A stretch of DNA of 25,722 nt from Akkermansiaceae bacterium UBA7890 (GCA_002501065.1 DLRK01000107.1:1-25722), one strand, 5' to 3'. Shown: positions 16,191 to 25,513, counted from the stretch's first letter. Numbers and translations: made by a program. Notes: generated by a model not told the origin, from the sequence alone.

Positions 16191-17603
16191 TCAGGCCGTG
16201 TCCTCGAATTCCGTGTCGGCGACGATCTCTTCCGCCGCTGGTGCCGGGTCCAGCATGGTGAAGTGCACCTGGCCCACCCGTCGTCCATCCGTACTGGTGA
16301 CCCTGGCCTCATAGCCTTCGATTTCGATGGCTTCCCCCGGTTCGGGCAGGTGGCCCAGCTGCTGGGTGATGTATCCTCCCACCGTGGTCACCTCGCCGCT
16401 CTCCAGTTCGACCGCGGGCACATGATCGGAAAGCTCGTTGAGGGTGATGGCCCCCTCCACGATGAACTCACAGTCATTCACCCGGGTAAAGGCACTGGAC
16501 TCAGTGTCAAACTCATCCTGAATGTCGCCCACCAGTTCCTCGATCACGTTGTCGAGGAAGACCAACCCGGAAGGATCACCGAACTCGTCCACCACCATCG
16601 CGAGGTGGGCGCGTTCCGTCAGGAAAAAGGTGAGCAGAACATCGAGCGGCATGGTCTCGGGCACGATCTTGAGCTCACGTTTGACGCGGTGAAGATCAGG
16701 AACGGATTCGCCCGTGAGGGTGAGGAGATCCTTGATATGGATCAGGCCCACCGCATTGTCGAGGTGGCCCTGCACCAGAGGAAAGCGGGTGTGCTTGGTG
16801 GCCGCCGCCCTCTTGAGGTTCTTTTCAAAGGGTTCGTCGAGATCGAAGAAAACCACCTCGCTGCGAGGGGTCATCACGTCCTGAACCTTGAGATCGTTCA
16901 GTTCAAGGGCATTGATCAGGATTCCACGCTCCGTCTCGGTGACCTCGTCATGTTTCTCGCTCTCTTCGACCAATTGCGCCAGCTCCTCGGCACTGTGCAC
17001 CTCATCGTAACCGGCCGGCTCCACCTTGAAGAAGCGACGCAGGATAAAACCGGCCGATCCGTTGATCAGCCAGATGGCCCAGCCGAAAAAACGGTAGAAC
17101 CAATGCAGCGGCTGGATGAGCCAGAGGGTCATGGGCAGCGCCTTGCGGATGGCCAGGACCTTGGGGACCTGCTCACCGATCACCACGTGCACGAACGAGA
17201 AGGAGGCCGCCGCAATGATGAAGGAGATCACCTTGATCACCACCACCGGCCAGCCCATTGCGTCCTGCAGCACGGGAGCCACCAGCTTGAAAACGAGCGG
17301 CTCACCCAGCATCCCGAGCGCGAGGGAGGCTACCGTGATACCCAGTTGTCCGGCCGAGAGATATCCGTCCAGTCTGGCCAGGGCGTGCAGGGCGAGGTTG
17401 GAACGCCGGGGTCGCTTCGCCTGCGCCTCGATAAGCTGGCTCTTCCGCACCTTGACCAGGGCGAACTCCACCGCCACGAAAAAGGCATTGAGCACCAGGA
17501 AGATCGTGATCCCAAGGAGGTAGAGCAGAATCTCGGGGAGGGCCGGGAGGGTCTCCGGGATCTCCGATCCACTCGCCAGGATGGCACCGTTTTCAAGACT
17601 CAT
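16191..17603 (-). CDS. CorC/HlyC-family membrane protein (DUF21-CBS-CorC)
   Basis: The 470-residue protein has the standard three-part layout. An N-terminal DUF21/CNNM transmembrane domain has segments at about 24-48, 85-110, 123-148 and 160-190, containing the conserved FFVAVEFALVKVRKSQL and VIGEQVPK. A CBS-domain pair spans about 235-360 (VQDVMTPRSEVVFFDL, then ARFPLV-type and MAVVDEFG-type segments). A C-terminal CorC/HlyC domain spans about 380-455 (GAITLNELSDHVP...TVGGYITQQLGHLPEPG). Proteins of this family are linked to magnesium/cobalt export or membrane ion homeostasis; the exact ion cannot be read from sequence. A Glu-rich acidic tail follows. The gene starts 12 bp after the zinc-ribbon gene, whose end carries GAGGG as a ribosome site, so rpsN, the zinc-ribbon gene and this gene probably form one transcript. 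Confidence 0.92.
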   Translation of the reverse strand: MSLENGAILASGSEIPETLPALPEILLYLLGITIFLVLNAFFVAVEFALVKVRKSQLIEAQAKRPRRSNLALHALARLDGYLSAGQLGITVASLALGMLGEPLVFKLVAPVLQDAMGWPVVVIKVISFIIAAASFSFVHVVIGEQVPKVLAIRKALPMTLWLIQPLHWFYRFFGWAIWLINGSAGFILRRFFKVEPAGYDEVHSAEELAQLVEESEKHDEVTETERGILINALELNDLKVQDVMTPRSEVVFFDLDEPFEKNLKRAAATKHTRFPLVQGHLDNAVGLIHIKDLLTLTGESVPDLHRVKRELKIVPETMPLDVLLTFFLTERAHLAMVVDEFGDPSGLVFLDNVIEELVGDIQDEFDTESSAFTRVNDCEFIVEGAITLNELSDHVPAVELESGEVTTVGGYITQQLGHLPEPGEAIEIEGYEARVTSTDGRRVGQVHFTMLDPAPAAEEIVADTEFEDTA

Positions 17604-17615
17604 CCAAGCGCGCCC

Positions 17616-17876
17616 TCACAGTTTCTCGAACACCCCCTCGTCCCGTTTCTCCAGGACGGTAAAGCCGGCACTTTTCGCAGCAGTGGCCGAGAACGGTTTC
17701 GCGACCCGGGGCGAATTAACCGAACTGATCATCTTGCGAACCGGGTTCCTGCAAAGGGGGCAGACCTCCAGGGGAGGGCGGTCGACCGGTCGTCTCAGTT
17801 CAAATCCCCGGGTGCAGCGGACACAACTTCGATCCGGGTCGTCGGGGTTTTCAGAAAGATACTCGTAAAGTGGCAT
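17616..17876 (-). CDS. FmdB-type zinc ribbon protein
   Basis: The 86-residue protein begins MPLYEYLSEN, the FmdB/putative regulatory protein signature, and holds two C-x-x-C knuckles (Cys18/Cys21 and Cys39/Cys42) that would bind one zinc. The insertion 'ENPDDPDRS' before the first knuckle differs from the usual 'MP.YEY.C..CG..FE', and the segment after the second knuckle keeps the 'RKMISSVN' stretch. The family was named for a formamidase regulator, but its biochemical role is unsettled; DNA or RNA binding is often assumed. It lies between rpsN (59 bp upstream) and the CorC-type gene (12 bp downstream) on one strand. Confidence 0.88.
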   Translation of the reverse strand: MPLYEYLSENPDDPDRSCVRCTRGFELRRPVDRPPLEVCPLCRNPVRKMISSVNSPRVAKPFSATAAKSAGFTVLEKRDEGVFEKL

Positions 17877-17935
17877 CTGGGATGCGGCTGGCAGGGAGAT
17901 TCGTTGCCACCGCTATTCGAGCTTTGGACGCTATG

Positions 17936-18205
17936 CTACCAGCTCGATTTTGTCACGCCGGGAATAAGTCCGGCGGAGGCCATTTCGCGGAAAGTGATGC
18001 GGGAGAGCCTGAATCGGCGCAGGTAGGCCCTCCGGCGCCCGGTCACCTCACAACGGTTCACCACCCGCGTAGGACTCGCGTCACGCGGCAGCATGCTCAG
18101 ACCAACGTAGTCCTTCTCCTCCTTCAGCTTCCGACGGAGTTCCTTGAACTTATTAACAGTCCGCTGTTTGCGCTTGTTTCGCTCGATCCAGCACTTCTTG
18201 GCCAT
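17936..18205 (-). CDS. rpsN: 30S ribosomal protein S14, zinc-independent form
   Basis: The 89-residue protein is uS14, a 30S head protein needed late in assembly. It shows the family order: basic N-terminus (MAKKCWIERNKRKQRTVNKF), 'LPRDASPTRVVNRCEVTGRRRAYLRRFRLSR' and the closing 'FREMASAGLIPGVTKSSW'. It has no paired C-x-x-C knuckles, so it is the zinc-independent (C-minus) type, and it is shorter than the 101-residue E. coli protein, as in several other phyla. It is not next to the S10/spc ribosomal genes but heads a small operon with an FmdB zinc ribbon and a CorC-type membrane gene. Whether it is the only S14 of the genome or a zinc-sparing second copy cannot be decided from this window. 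Confidence 0.95.
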   Translation of the reverse strand: MAKKCWIERNKRKQRTVNKFKELRRKLKEEKDYVGLSMLPRDASPTRVVNRCEVTGRRRAYLRRFRLSRITFREMASAGLIPGVTKSSW

Positions 18206-18294
18206 GGGGGTGCGTCTCTTACGTAGAATTCCGTCCGATTCAAGGGTTTTTTGCTCAGCGAGGTCAATTCACCCCCAGAACAGGGCTCTTTTCC

Positions 18295-18315
18295 CACTTC
18301 CCGGGCAGGGAAGTG
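18295..18315. promoter_or_regulatory. Perfect 8-bp inverted repeat between rpsN and fumC
   Basis: CACTTCCC (18295-18302) and GGGAAGTG (18308-18315) are exact inverse complements separated by five bases, in the 177-bp divergent region between rpsN and the fumarase gene. No T-run follows on either strand, so a terminator is unlikely. A dimeric-regulator operator or a transcript hairpin fits better. A TTGACC about 69 bases upstream of rpsN could be a -35 box, but its -10 partner is poor. Confidence 0.4.
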
Positions 18316-18382
18316 ACCGCGCCCCCACAGGCAGGATGCACTCGTACTTGCAACCAAGCAGTGGAACCTTACTTCTAACTCC

Positions 18383-19789
<1,407 letters not shown>

Positions 19790-19835
19790 TCTCCCTCAGC
19801 CTGCCAAGAAGGGGGACGTGGTGAGCCGTATCCCT

Positions 19836-19860
19836 CTGGTCACCGCACTGGTGCAGCCAG
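19836..19860. terminator. Possible bidirectional hairpin between convergent genes
   Basis: In the 81-bp gap between the fumarase stop and the stop of the converging exported-protein gene, CTGG-T-CACC (19836-19844) can pair with GGTG-CAG-CCAG (19850-19860) around a 5-base loop. It has an internal bulge and no T-run on either side, so termination is a guess from position. Confidence 0.25.
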
Positions 19861-19870
19861 GAAATCCCTC

Positions 19871-20284
19871 CTAGGCCGCAAATTGTGGGCGGCGGCTGCG
19901 GACCAGGACTATCAGGAGCAGGGGCAGGGCCAGAACCGGGTTGACCATCGCCTGGCGGGGGCCGCGGGTCCTGTGGGCGACCTCAGCCAGCTCAACCGAA
20001 AGGTAATTGGAGCTACGCCAGATATCACGACTGGAGACCGGGGAACCATCCACCCCGCAGAGATCGCCGGCCAGGCTCACATTCACGCAGGGATACGTCT
20101 CCACCGGCCGGGGCTCTTCCAGCGCCAGACCAGGATGGACCGGACTGTAGTAAAACTCCTCACCGATCCCGACTTCAGCGCATTCATCCGGGAAGGCAAA
20201 AGGGGCCACGGGAGAAGCGCCGAGATCAGGGGCCATGTGAAAAGCGAAAAGGAAGAGCGCAAGGAAGGGAAAGTTTGTTTTCAT
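19871..20284 (-). CDS. Small exported protein with C-terminal membrane anchor and basic tail
   Basis: The 137-residue protein is not recognised. It has a signal peptide (about 1-23, FPFLALFLFAFHMAPDLGA), a short polar region (25-112) with cysteines at 35, 66 and 76, then Val-Asn-Pro, a hydrophobic stretch (about 115-128, VLALPLLLIVLV) and an Arg-rich end (RSRRPQFAA). The order short motif, membrane helix, basic cluster is that of C-terminal sorting signals such as PEP-CTERM, but the canonical P-E-P is absent (V-N-P instead), so the assignment is tentative. The start at 20284 has no clear ribosome site. The AT-rich region upstream with an inverted repeat may be its promoter. It converges on fumarase. 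Confidence 0.7.
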   Translation of the reverse strand: MKTNFPFLALFLFAFHMAPDLGASPVAPFAFPDECAEVGIGEEFYYSPVHPGLALEEPRPVETYPCVNVSLAGDLCGVDGSPVSSRDIWRSSNYLSVELAEVAHRTRGPRQAMVNPVLALPLLLIVLVRSRRPQFAA

Positions 20285-20318
20285 GAACCGGGTGCAGTTG
20301 ACGGAACAAGGCCATCAG

Positions 20319-20369
20319 AACCCGGATACTATTAGATCATATATATATTTTTAGTTAGCAATCCGGGTT
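20319..20369. promoter_or_regulatory. 9-bp inverted repeat flanking an AT-rich core upstream of the exported-protein gene
   Basis: AACCCGGAT (20319-20327) and ATCCGGGTT (20361-20369) are exact inverse complements around a 33-bp core that is almost all A/T (including TATATATATTTTTAG). On the minus strand the core holds TTGCTA and several TATA-like hexamers, none ideally spaced, so the exported-protein promoter is likely here. The GC-rich arms could bind a regulator or form a hairpin in the transcript. Confidence 0.45.
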
Positions 20370-20580
20370 AGTTCATCCTTCCAAAGGAACAACCTCCTGC
20401 CACCTGGACCGCAATCGCCCCCACTCTTCAACCATGGTCCGGAATCCCGGTTTCCTAAAGACATTCAGAATTTTCGTTATCCTTCAGGAATCCTCAAACT
20501 AATTAATGAGTCCTGATCAGACGTAACGCTAAATCGCCAGTGAATCCATAGCTTGTGTCAAAAAACGGAACACATCCCCA
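20370..20580. other. AT-rich intergenic stretch without a recognisable gene
   Basis: Together with the inverted repeat and the terminator candidate this makes up the 326-bp gap between the exported-protein gene and glnS (20285-20610), the only gap over 300 bp in the window. Its base composition is clearly lower in GC than the coding DNA around it. I see no tRNA, no conserved RNA and no credible open frame. Confidence 0.5.
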
Positions 20581-20608
20581 CCGGGTCATCCGGGATCCCC
20601 CGACCCGG
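20560..20608 (-). terminator. Probable terminator after glnS
   Basis: Read on the minus strand just past the glnS stop, CCGGGTC pairs with GACCCGG (plus-strand 20602-20608 and 20581-20587) around a 14-base loop that contains the self-complementary GGGATCCC. A run of six T follows about 15 bases later (20560-20565). The delayed T-run lowers confidence. Confidence 0.45.
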
Positions 20609-20610
20609 GC

Positions 20611-22296
20611 CTACTTCTTTGCCCACGAGTCGCGCAGCCCGATGGTCCGGTTGTAAACGGCCCTGCTTCCGGCCTCATGGTAACGGGAATCCGCACAGAA
20701 GTAGCCGAGGCGTTCAAACTGGCAGATGAACCCGGCGGGCTCACTGGCCAAGCCCGGTTCCACCTTCGCATCAGTGATGATCCTGAGGGAGTCCGGATTC
20801 AGGACCGAAAGGAAGCCCCCCTCCGCCGCATCCGGATTCTCGTGATGAAAGAGGCGGTCGTAGAGGCGCACTTCGGCATCCTCGGCCTCCGCAACGCTCA
20901 CCCAGTGAATGGCGGCCTTGCAGACCACCCCCTCGGGCGGCGACTGGCCGATCGTGCCCGGCAGATACTCACAGTGCACCTCGGTCAGTTCCCCGCTTTC
21001 AGGATCGGTGACGTGGTCAACATATTGCACGATGTAGCCGCCACGCAGCCGCACCGCCCGGCCCGGAGCGAGACGGAAGTACTTCCTGGGAGCCTCCACC
21101 ATGAAATCATCGCGCTCGATCCAGAGTTCGCGTCCAAGGGGCAGCTTGCGCAGGCCGGCATTCCCGTCCCCGGGGTTGTTCTGCACTTCCACCTCCTCCC
21201 GGTGACCGGGCTCCATGTTGACCAGGACCAGCTTGAGCGGTTCCAGGACCGCCATCCGCCGGGGCGCGGTGATATTGAGCACCTTCCGCACCTCGTTCTC
21301 GAGTCGGGCCACGTCGGTGATTCCCTTGAACTTGGTGATCCCGACACCCTCGCAGAAGTTGCGGATGGCTTCGGGTGGAAACCCCCGCCGGCGCGCTCCG
21401 GAAAGAGTGGGCATGCGCGGGTCGTCCCAGGCATCAACCTTCCCCTCCTCCACCAGTTGCAGCAGCTTGCGCTTGCTCACCACGGTGTAGTTGAGCGTGA
21501 GGCGTGAAAACTCAATCTGTCGGGGCGCGGCCGGCACCGGGCAATTCTCGATGACCCAGTCATAGATCGGCCGGTGCACCTCGAATTCCAGGGTGCAAAG
21601 CGAATGGGTGACGTGCTCGCAGGCATCCTCAAGGGGATGCGCGAAGTCATACATCGGGTAGATGCACCACTTGTCCCCCGTGTTGTGATGACTTTCGTGC
21701 AACACACGATAGATGATGGGATCACGCAGGTGCATGTTGGATGATGCCATGTCCACCCTGGCCCGCAGGACAGCCTCACCGTCCTGAAACTCTCCTCCCC
21801 GCATCTTCTCGAAGAGTTCCAGATTCTCCTCGATGGGACGGTCGCGATAGGGCGACTCCGTCCCGGGTTCCGACACCGTGCCGTGGGCAGCGCGGATTTC
21901 CTCCGCACTCTGCTGATCCACGAAAGCCTTGCCCTCCCTGATGAGATGGACCGCGCAGTCGTAGAAAAACTCGAAGTAGTTGCTGGCGAAGTAGAGGTGT
22001 TCGCCCCAGTCGCAACCCAGCCACTTGATGTCCTCCTGAATGCTGTCGACGTATTCCTGCTCTTCCCTGGAGGGATTGGTATCGTCGAAGCGCAGATGGA
22101 ACTCCGCCCCGGTGGAGGCGTTTTCCCGCGCAATCCCCCAGCTCAGGCAGATGGCCTTGGCGTGCCCGATGTGCAGGTAGCCATTCGGCTCCGGCGGAAA
22201 ACGGGTGACAATCCTCGCATGCTTCCCACTCGCCAGATCCTCCGCCACGATATCACGGATGAAATCGTGTTTGTCGGTTGCCTCGCTCTCGCTCAT
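20611..22296 (-). CDS. glnS: Glutaminyl-tRNA synthetase
   Basis: The 561-residue class I synthetase charges tRNA-Gln with glutamine directly. The Rossmann domain shows RFPPEPNGYLHIGHAKAI (HIGH at 42-45) and FDDTNPSREEQEYVDSIQEDI. The KMSKS-equivalent loop is VVSKRK (272-277), as in the E. coli enzyme's MSKRK. The 'DPRMPTLSGARRRGFPPEAIRNF' helix region and a C-terminal anticodon-binding beta-barrel pair complete the family layout; E. coli GlnRS has 554 residues. No YqeY-type tail is present. A true GlnRS, not a glutamate enzyme, is supported by the intact SKRK loop and the barrels. The gene begins 8 bp after the M20 dipeptidase stop, so the two are probably cotranscribed. It implies that this organism need not rely on tRNA-dependent amidation for Gln-tRNA. 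Confidence 0.96.
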   Translation of the reverse strand: MSESEATDKHDFIRDIVAEDLASGKHARIVTRFPPEPNGYLHIGHAKAICLSWGIARENASTGAEFHLRFDDTNPSREEQEYVDSIQEDIKWLGCDWGEHLYFASNYFEFFYDCAVHLIREGKAFVDQQSAEEIRAAHGTVSEPGTESPYRDRPIEENLELFEKMRGGEFQDGEAVLRARVDMASSNMHLRDPIIYRVLHESHHNTGDKWCIYPMYDFAHPLEDACEHVTHSLCTLEFEVHRPIYDWVIENCPVPAAPRQIEFSRLTLNYTVVSKRKLLQLVEEGKVDAWDDPRMPTLSGARRRGFPPEAIRNFCEGVGITKFKGITDVARLENEVRKVLNITAPRRMAVLEPLKLVLVNMEPGHREEVEVQNNPGDGNAGLRKLPLGRELWIERDDFMVEAPRKYFRLAPGRAVRLRGGYIVQYVDHVTDPESGELTEVHCEYLPGTIGQSPPEGVVCKAAIHWVSVAEAEDAEVRLYDRLFHHENPDAAEGGFLSVLNPDSLRIITDAKVEPGLASEPAGFICQFERLGYFCADSRYHEAGSRAVYNRTIGLRDSWAKK

Positions 22297-22304
22297 CGCG
22301 CCAA

Positions 22305-23639
22305 CTAAATACCAGCGAGTTCTTCGAACAAGACCCGGTTCAGGCGAATTCCGCCCTCGAAGTTTTCCACCGTGAAATTCTCATTGGGCGAGTGAATCTG
22401 GCAGTCGGGCAGGGCCAGACCGAGAAGGAGGGTGTCCACTCCGAGGACTTCCTTGAAATCCTGGATGATGGGAATGCTGCCTCCCTCGCGGATGAGGACA
22501 GGATCGACCCCGAAAGTCTTGCGCAGGGCCTGCTGGGCGGCCCTGCCGTGAGCGGAGTGGGGATCTGAATGGTAGGCCTGCCCGTGATGCCCCCGCTCCA
22601 CCTCCACGGTCACGCCCTCAGGGCAGTGTTTTTCGAGATGGGCCTGGACCTTGTCCATGATATCGGAGGGATCCTGATTGGGAACGAGGCGGAAGGAGAG
22701 TTTTGCGAAGGATTCGGCCGGGAGGACCGTCTTCGAGCCCTCACCCTGGTAGCCGCCCCAGATGCCGTTGACCTCGGCAGTGGGCCGGGCCCAGAGGCGT
22801 TCGGCGGAAGTGTAGCCGCTCTCCCCGAAGAGGGACGGCGCACCGGTCACCCCGAGAATATCTTCCTCCTCCATGCCGGGCACGCTGCTCCACATCTCGC
22901 GTTCCCAGTCCTCCAGGGCTGCCACGTCGTCGTAGAACCCATCGATGGCCACGCGGCCACTGTCATCATGCAGGCTGGCCACCAGACGCGCCACTGCAGT
23001 GCCCGGGTTGGCCACCGCTCCACCATAGACTCCGGAATGCAGGTCACGGGCCGGGCCCCTTACGGCAAACTCGCAGCACGTGATCCCGCGCAGCCCATAC
23101 CCGAGAGTAGGCACCCCCGGTGCCACCATTCCGGTATCGGAAACCACGATGACGTCGCAGGCGAGCTCCCCGCGATGCGCTTCCAGAAAGGGGCGCAGGC
23201 TGGGGGATCCGATCTCTTCCTCGCCCTCCAGCAACATGATGAGATTCACGGGCAGTCTGCCATCTTCCTCGATGGTCTCGGTGATTCCACAGAGATGCGC
23301 AAAGAACTGCCCTTTGTTATCGGTCGCCCCCCGAGCCCAGATCCTGCCATCACGGATGACCGGATCGAAGGGATCGCTCTCCCAGAGCTCCAGAGGATCG
23401 ACGGGTTGCACATCGTAGTGGCCATACACCAGCACGGTCGGCCGGTCCGCTTCCTGCTCGTTGCGACCGATCACCACCGGATGACCACCGGTGGGACACA
23501 CCTCACTCTGCAATCCGGCCGCCGCCATGCGGGCTGCCAGCCAATCGGCACAGGCCTGCACATCCCCCTTGTGACCGGAGTCGGTCGAAATGCTTGCAAA
23601 GCGCAACAACTCGAAGAGTTCATCCATCCAACGGCTCAC
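22305..23639 (-). CDS. M20-family metallodipeptidase (CNDP/PepV-like)
   Basis: The 444-residue protein belongs to the M20/M28 zinc-peptidase superfamily, in the dipeptidase branch, with two metals in the active site. Visible ligands and catalytic residues are GHYDV (His74, Asp76), ARGATDNKG (bridging Asp107), EGEEEIGS (catalytic Glu141, metal Glu142), VVSDT (Asp168) and a C-terminal IHSPNENF histidine. The lid/dimerisation domain lies between about 185 and 320 (DLHSGVYGGAVANP). It probably hydrolyses dipeptides in the cytoplasm. The start is GTG at 23639; an ATG four codons later (23627) is an alternative. Both have weak ribosome sites. It precedes glnS by 8 bp. Confidence 0.92.
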   Translation of the reverse strand: MSRWMDELFELLRFASISTDSGHKGDVQACADWLAARMAAAGLQSEVCPTGGHPVVIGRNEQEADRPTVLVYGHYDVQPVDPLELWESDPFDPVIRDGRIWARGATDNKGQFFAHLCGITETIEEDGRLPVNLIMLLEGEEEIGSPSLRPFLEAHRGELACDVIVVSDTGMVAPGVPTLGYGLRGITCCEFAVRGPARDLHSGVYGGAVANPGTAVARLVASLHDDSGRVAIDGFYDDVAALEDWEREMWSSVPGMEEEDILGVTGAPSLFGESGYTSAERLWARPTAEVNGIWGGYQGEGSKTVLPAESFAKLSFRLVPNQDPSDIMDKVQAHLEKHCPEGVTVEVERGHHGQAYHSDPHSAHGRAAQQALRKTFGVDPVLIREGGSIPIIQDFKEVLGVDTLLLGLALPDCQIHSPNENFTVENFEGGIRLNRVLFEELAGI

Positions 23640-23673
23640 GATCTCAATAGTTCTGGTTATCCTGTTCCTGAAA

Positions 23674-23697
23674 CCCGGCGGGATCCGCTCCCGCTGG
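23674..23697 (-). terminator. Hairpin after the small membrane-protein gene
   Basis: On the minus strand just past the stop at 23705, GCGGGA and TCCCGC (plus-strand 23678-23683 and 23689-23694) pair around a 5-base loop, with two more outer G-C pairs beyond one mismatch. Only GTTTC follows, so it is a weak intrinsic terminator or a processing hairpin. Confidence 0.4.
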
Positions 23698-23704
23698 TCA
23701 TTTC

Positions 23705-23992
23705 CTACCGCAATCGTCCCCTGGCGTCCTTGTATTCCTTGATGATGCGGAGGAAGTCATAGAGTCCGAGCAGGAAGAGGAAGATGGAGAGAAAAGCGCA
23801 ACCAGCCCAATAGAAAATACACCACATCGGATTATCCCACAGCCAGTCATCCAGGACCCAGTGTCCCAGTGCGAATACCACCAGAAGGGCCACGATGGTG
23901 TAGAAGATGATCTTCCGCCGCGTCTCACGAAATTGCAGGAGGGCCCGCGCCGCCACCCGGGCAAACGAAAACCAGCTCATCTTCTCGGGCAT
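23705..23992 (-). CDS. Small two-helix membrane protein, unknown function
   Basis: The protein of about 95 residues starts MPEKMSWFSFARVAARALLQFRE, an amphipathic, basic N-terminal helix. Two membrane segments follow: about residues 27-45 (IIFYTIVALLVVFALGHWV) and about 55-77 (MWCIFYWAGCAFLSIFLFLLGLY). The tail is charged (DFLRIIKEYKDARGRLR), probably cytoplasmic. I do not recognise the family. The start at 23992 was chosen over an upstream GTG (24019) that adds an unrelated nonamer; the ATG at 23980 is also possible. It lies between the amidase and dipeptidase genes on one strand, with a possible terminator hairpin at its end. Confidence 0.7.
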   Translation of the reverse strand: MPEKMSWFSFARVAARALLQFRETRRKIIFYTIVALLVVFALGHWVLDDWLWDNPMWCIFYWAGCAFLSIFLFLLGLYDFLRIIKEYKDARGRLR

Positions 23993-24100
23993 CGGCTCAA
24001 AGCATCTAACGAGAAGCACCCAAGGTCAAATCCTGAGAGGGTAGTGAACCTGCCCCGTCATTCCCTCCCGGGCCTGCAAAATGGGCGCCCGTTGATCCGA

Positions 24101-25513
24101 TCACTCTTTCCGGGCCTGCTCATAGGCGAATCCCAGGGCGAGCAACTTCGCTTCCGCGAAGGCCGGACCGATGAACGACAAACCGACCGGCAAATCGTCG
24201 GCCAGGCCCATCGGAACCGTAAGGTGGGGATATCCCGAGACCGCCGGCAGGGTGGTGCATGCCCCTTCGAAGGCATCACCTCCATCGAGACGGATGGGGA
24301 AGGCCCTTCCAGTCGTCGGGGCGATCAGTGCGACGCAGTCGTGGTCGGCGAGCAGTCGGTCAATCCCCTCGGGACCGGCCCGTCGCTTCGCCTCGGCAAC
24401 AATATCCGGCAACTCCGGATCTGCTCCTCCTTCGGTCGCCTCGGACTGTTCGAAGATCTCCTGTCCGAAATGTGGCATTACCTCTTCGGCATGCGCCTTG
24501 TTGAAAGCGATCAGATCGGCAAGTGTCCGCGTCTTCACCCCGGAGGGCGTCGTTGCCAGGTAGGTGTTGAGATCACGTTTGAATTCCCGGAGCAGAAGAG
24601 CCCATTCAAGCTGACCAAGTCGCTTCAGGTCCGGAATTTCGCTGATTTCGACGAGGGTTGCCCCGGCCCCTTCAAGGGTTCGACGGGCAGCAGAGAAGGT
24701 GGCCGAGACCGCATCCCCGTATTGCCCGGACAGGGGCAGGAGAACCCCAAGCCTGACTCCCCGGAGCGCGTCGACATCAAGTGCCGCCTCGTAGTCAGCA
24801 GCCTTCGCTCCGACCATCCCATCAAGCGTGCGGGCAGCGAGTTTCACATTCCGGGTCATCGGGCCCGCCGTGTCCTGACTGGTCGCGACCGGGATGATTC
24901 CTTCGCCGGAAAGCAGACCTACTGTCGGTTTGAGTCCGACAATTCCGCACATTGCCGCCGGACAGGTGACTGAACCATCCGTCTCCGTGCCGATGGCAAC
25001 ATCCACCAACCCGGATCCCACTGCGGCTCCGCTGCCCGAACTTGAGCCACAGGCACTACGGGAGGGGTCATGCGGGTTGGTCGTCAGACCGCCAACGCTG
25101 CTCCAACCGCTGGTGGATGAGGTGGAACGGAAGTTCGCCCATTCCGACAGGTTCGTCTTGCCGATGATGACAGCCCCGGCACGTTTCAGGTTGGCGATGA
25201 TGGGTGCGTCAACCTCAGCGATGTTCTCAAGGAGAGCCAGCGAACCGGCCGTGGTGGGCATTCCCGCGACGTGGATATTGTCTTTCACGAGGACCGGGAC
25301 GCCGTGCAACGGTCCACCTTGGGAATCGGAATCGAGGGCGCGGGCCTGCTGCACCGCATCCGGCGCGATCACGAGGACCGCATTGCAACTTTCTTCCGTC
25401 TCAAGTCGCTGCAGGATCATCTCGGTACGATCAACGATGGCGTGCTCCTGACACGCGGCAAACACCAGCGGAGAGAGGACCGGCAGCAATCGACAGGCGT
25501 GATCCGTGATCAT
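24101..25513 (-). CDS. Amidase-signature family hydrolase, possibly exported lipoprotein
   Basis: The 470-residue protein is a serine hydrolase of the amidase signature family, which cleaves carboxamides. It shows the Ser-cisSer-Lys triad: VKDN (Lys77), CGSSSGSGAA (cis-Ser about 158) and GTETDGSVTCPA (nucleophile Ser181). The signature region 'GPLHGVPVLVKDNIHVAGMPTTAGS' and later 'VGLKPTVGLLSGEGIIP...DTAGPMTR' also match. The N-terminus from ATG 25513 reads MITDHACRLLPVLSPLVFAAC, a short hydrophobic stretch ending at a cysteine that could be a lipobox. Longer starts at 25558 (ATG) or 25591 (TTG, preceded by GGGAG) cannot be excluded. It is not GatA: no gatB or gatC is near, glnS is present close by, and the C-terminal region differs. 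The substrate is unknown. Confidence 0.88.
   Translation of the reverse strand: MITDHACRLLPVLSPLVFAACQEHAIVDRTEMILQRLETEESCNAVLVIAPDAVQQARALDSDSQGGPLHGVPVLVKDNIHVAGMPTTAGSLALLENIAEVDAPIIANLKRAGAVIIGKTNLSEWANFRSTSSTSGWSSVGGLTTNPHDPSRSACGSSSGSGAAVGSGLVDVAIGTETDGSVTCPAAMCGIVGLKPTVGLLSGEGIIPVATSQDTAGPMTRNVKLAARTLDGMVGAKAADYEAALDVDALRGVRLGVLLPLSGQYGDAVSATFSAARRTLEGAGATLVEISEIPDLKRLGQLEWALLLREFKRDLNTYLATTPSGVKTRTLADLIAFNKAHAEEVMPHFGQEIFEQSEATEGGADPELPDIVAEAKRRAGPEGIDRLLADHDCVALIAPTTGRAFPIRLDGGDAFEGACTTLPAVSGYPHLTVPMGLADDLPVGLSFIGPAFAEAKLLALGFAYEQARKE

Noticed and set aside
16263..18026. 587-codon open frame on the plus strand
   Set aside because: It is antisense to the CorC-type, FmdB-type and part of the rpsN genes, has no family motif and arises from high third-position GC.
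22569..24973. Long plus-strand frames opposite the dipeptidase and amidase
   Set aside because: The minus-strand products carry complete active-site motifs, while these frames show no recognisable domain.
24101..25513. GatA subunit of the tRNA amidotransferase
   Set aside because: The family motifs are those of amidases in general; no gatB or gatC is adjacent, a true GlnRS is encoded nearby, and the N-terminus may be a lipoprotein signal.
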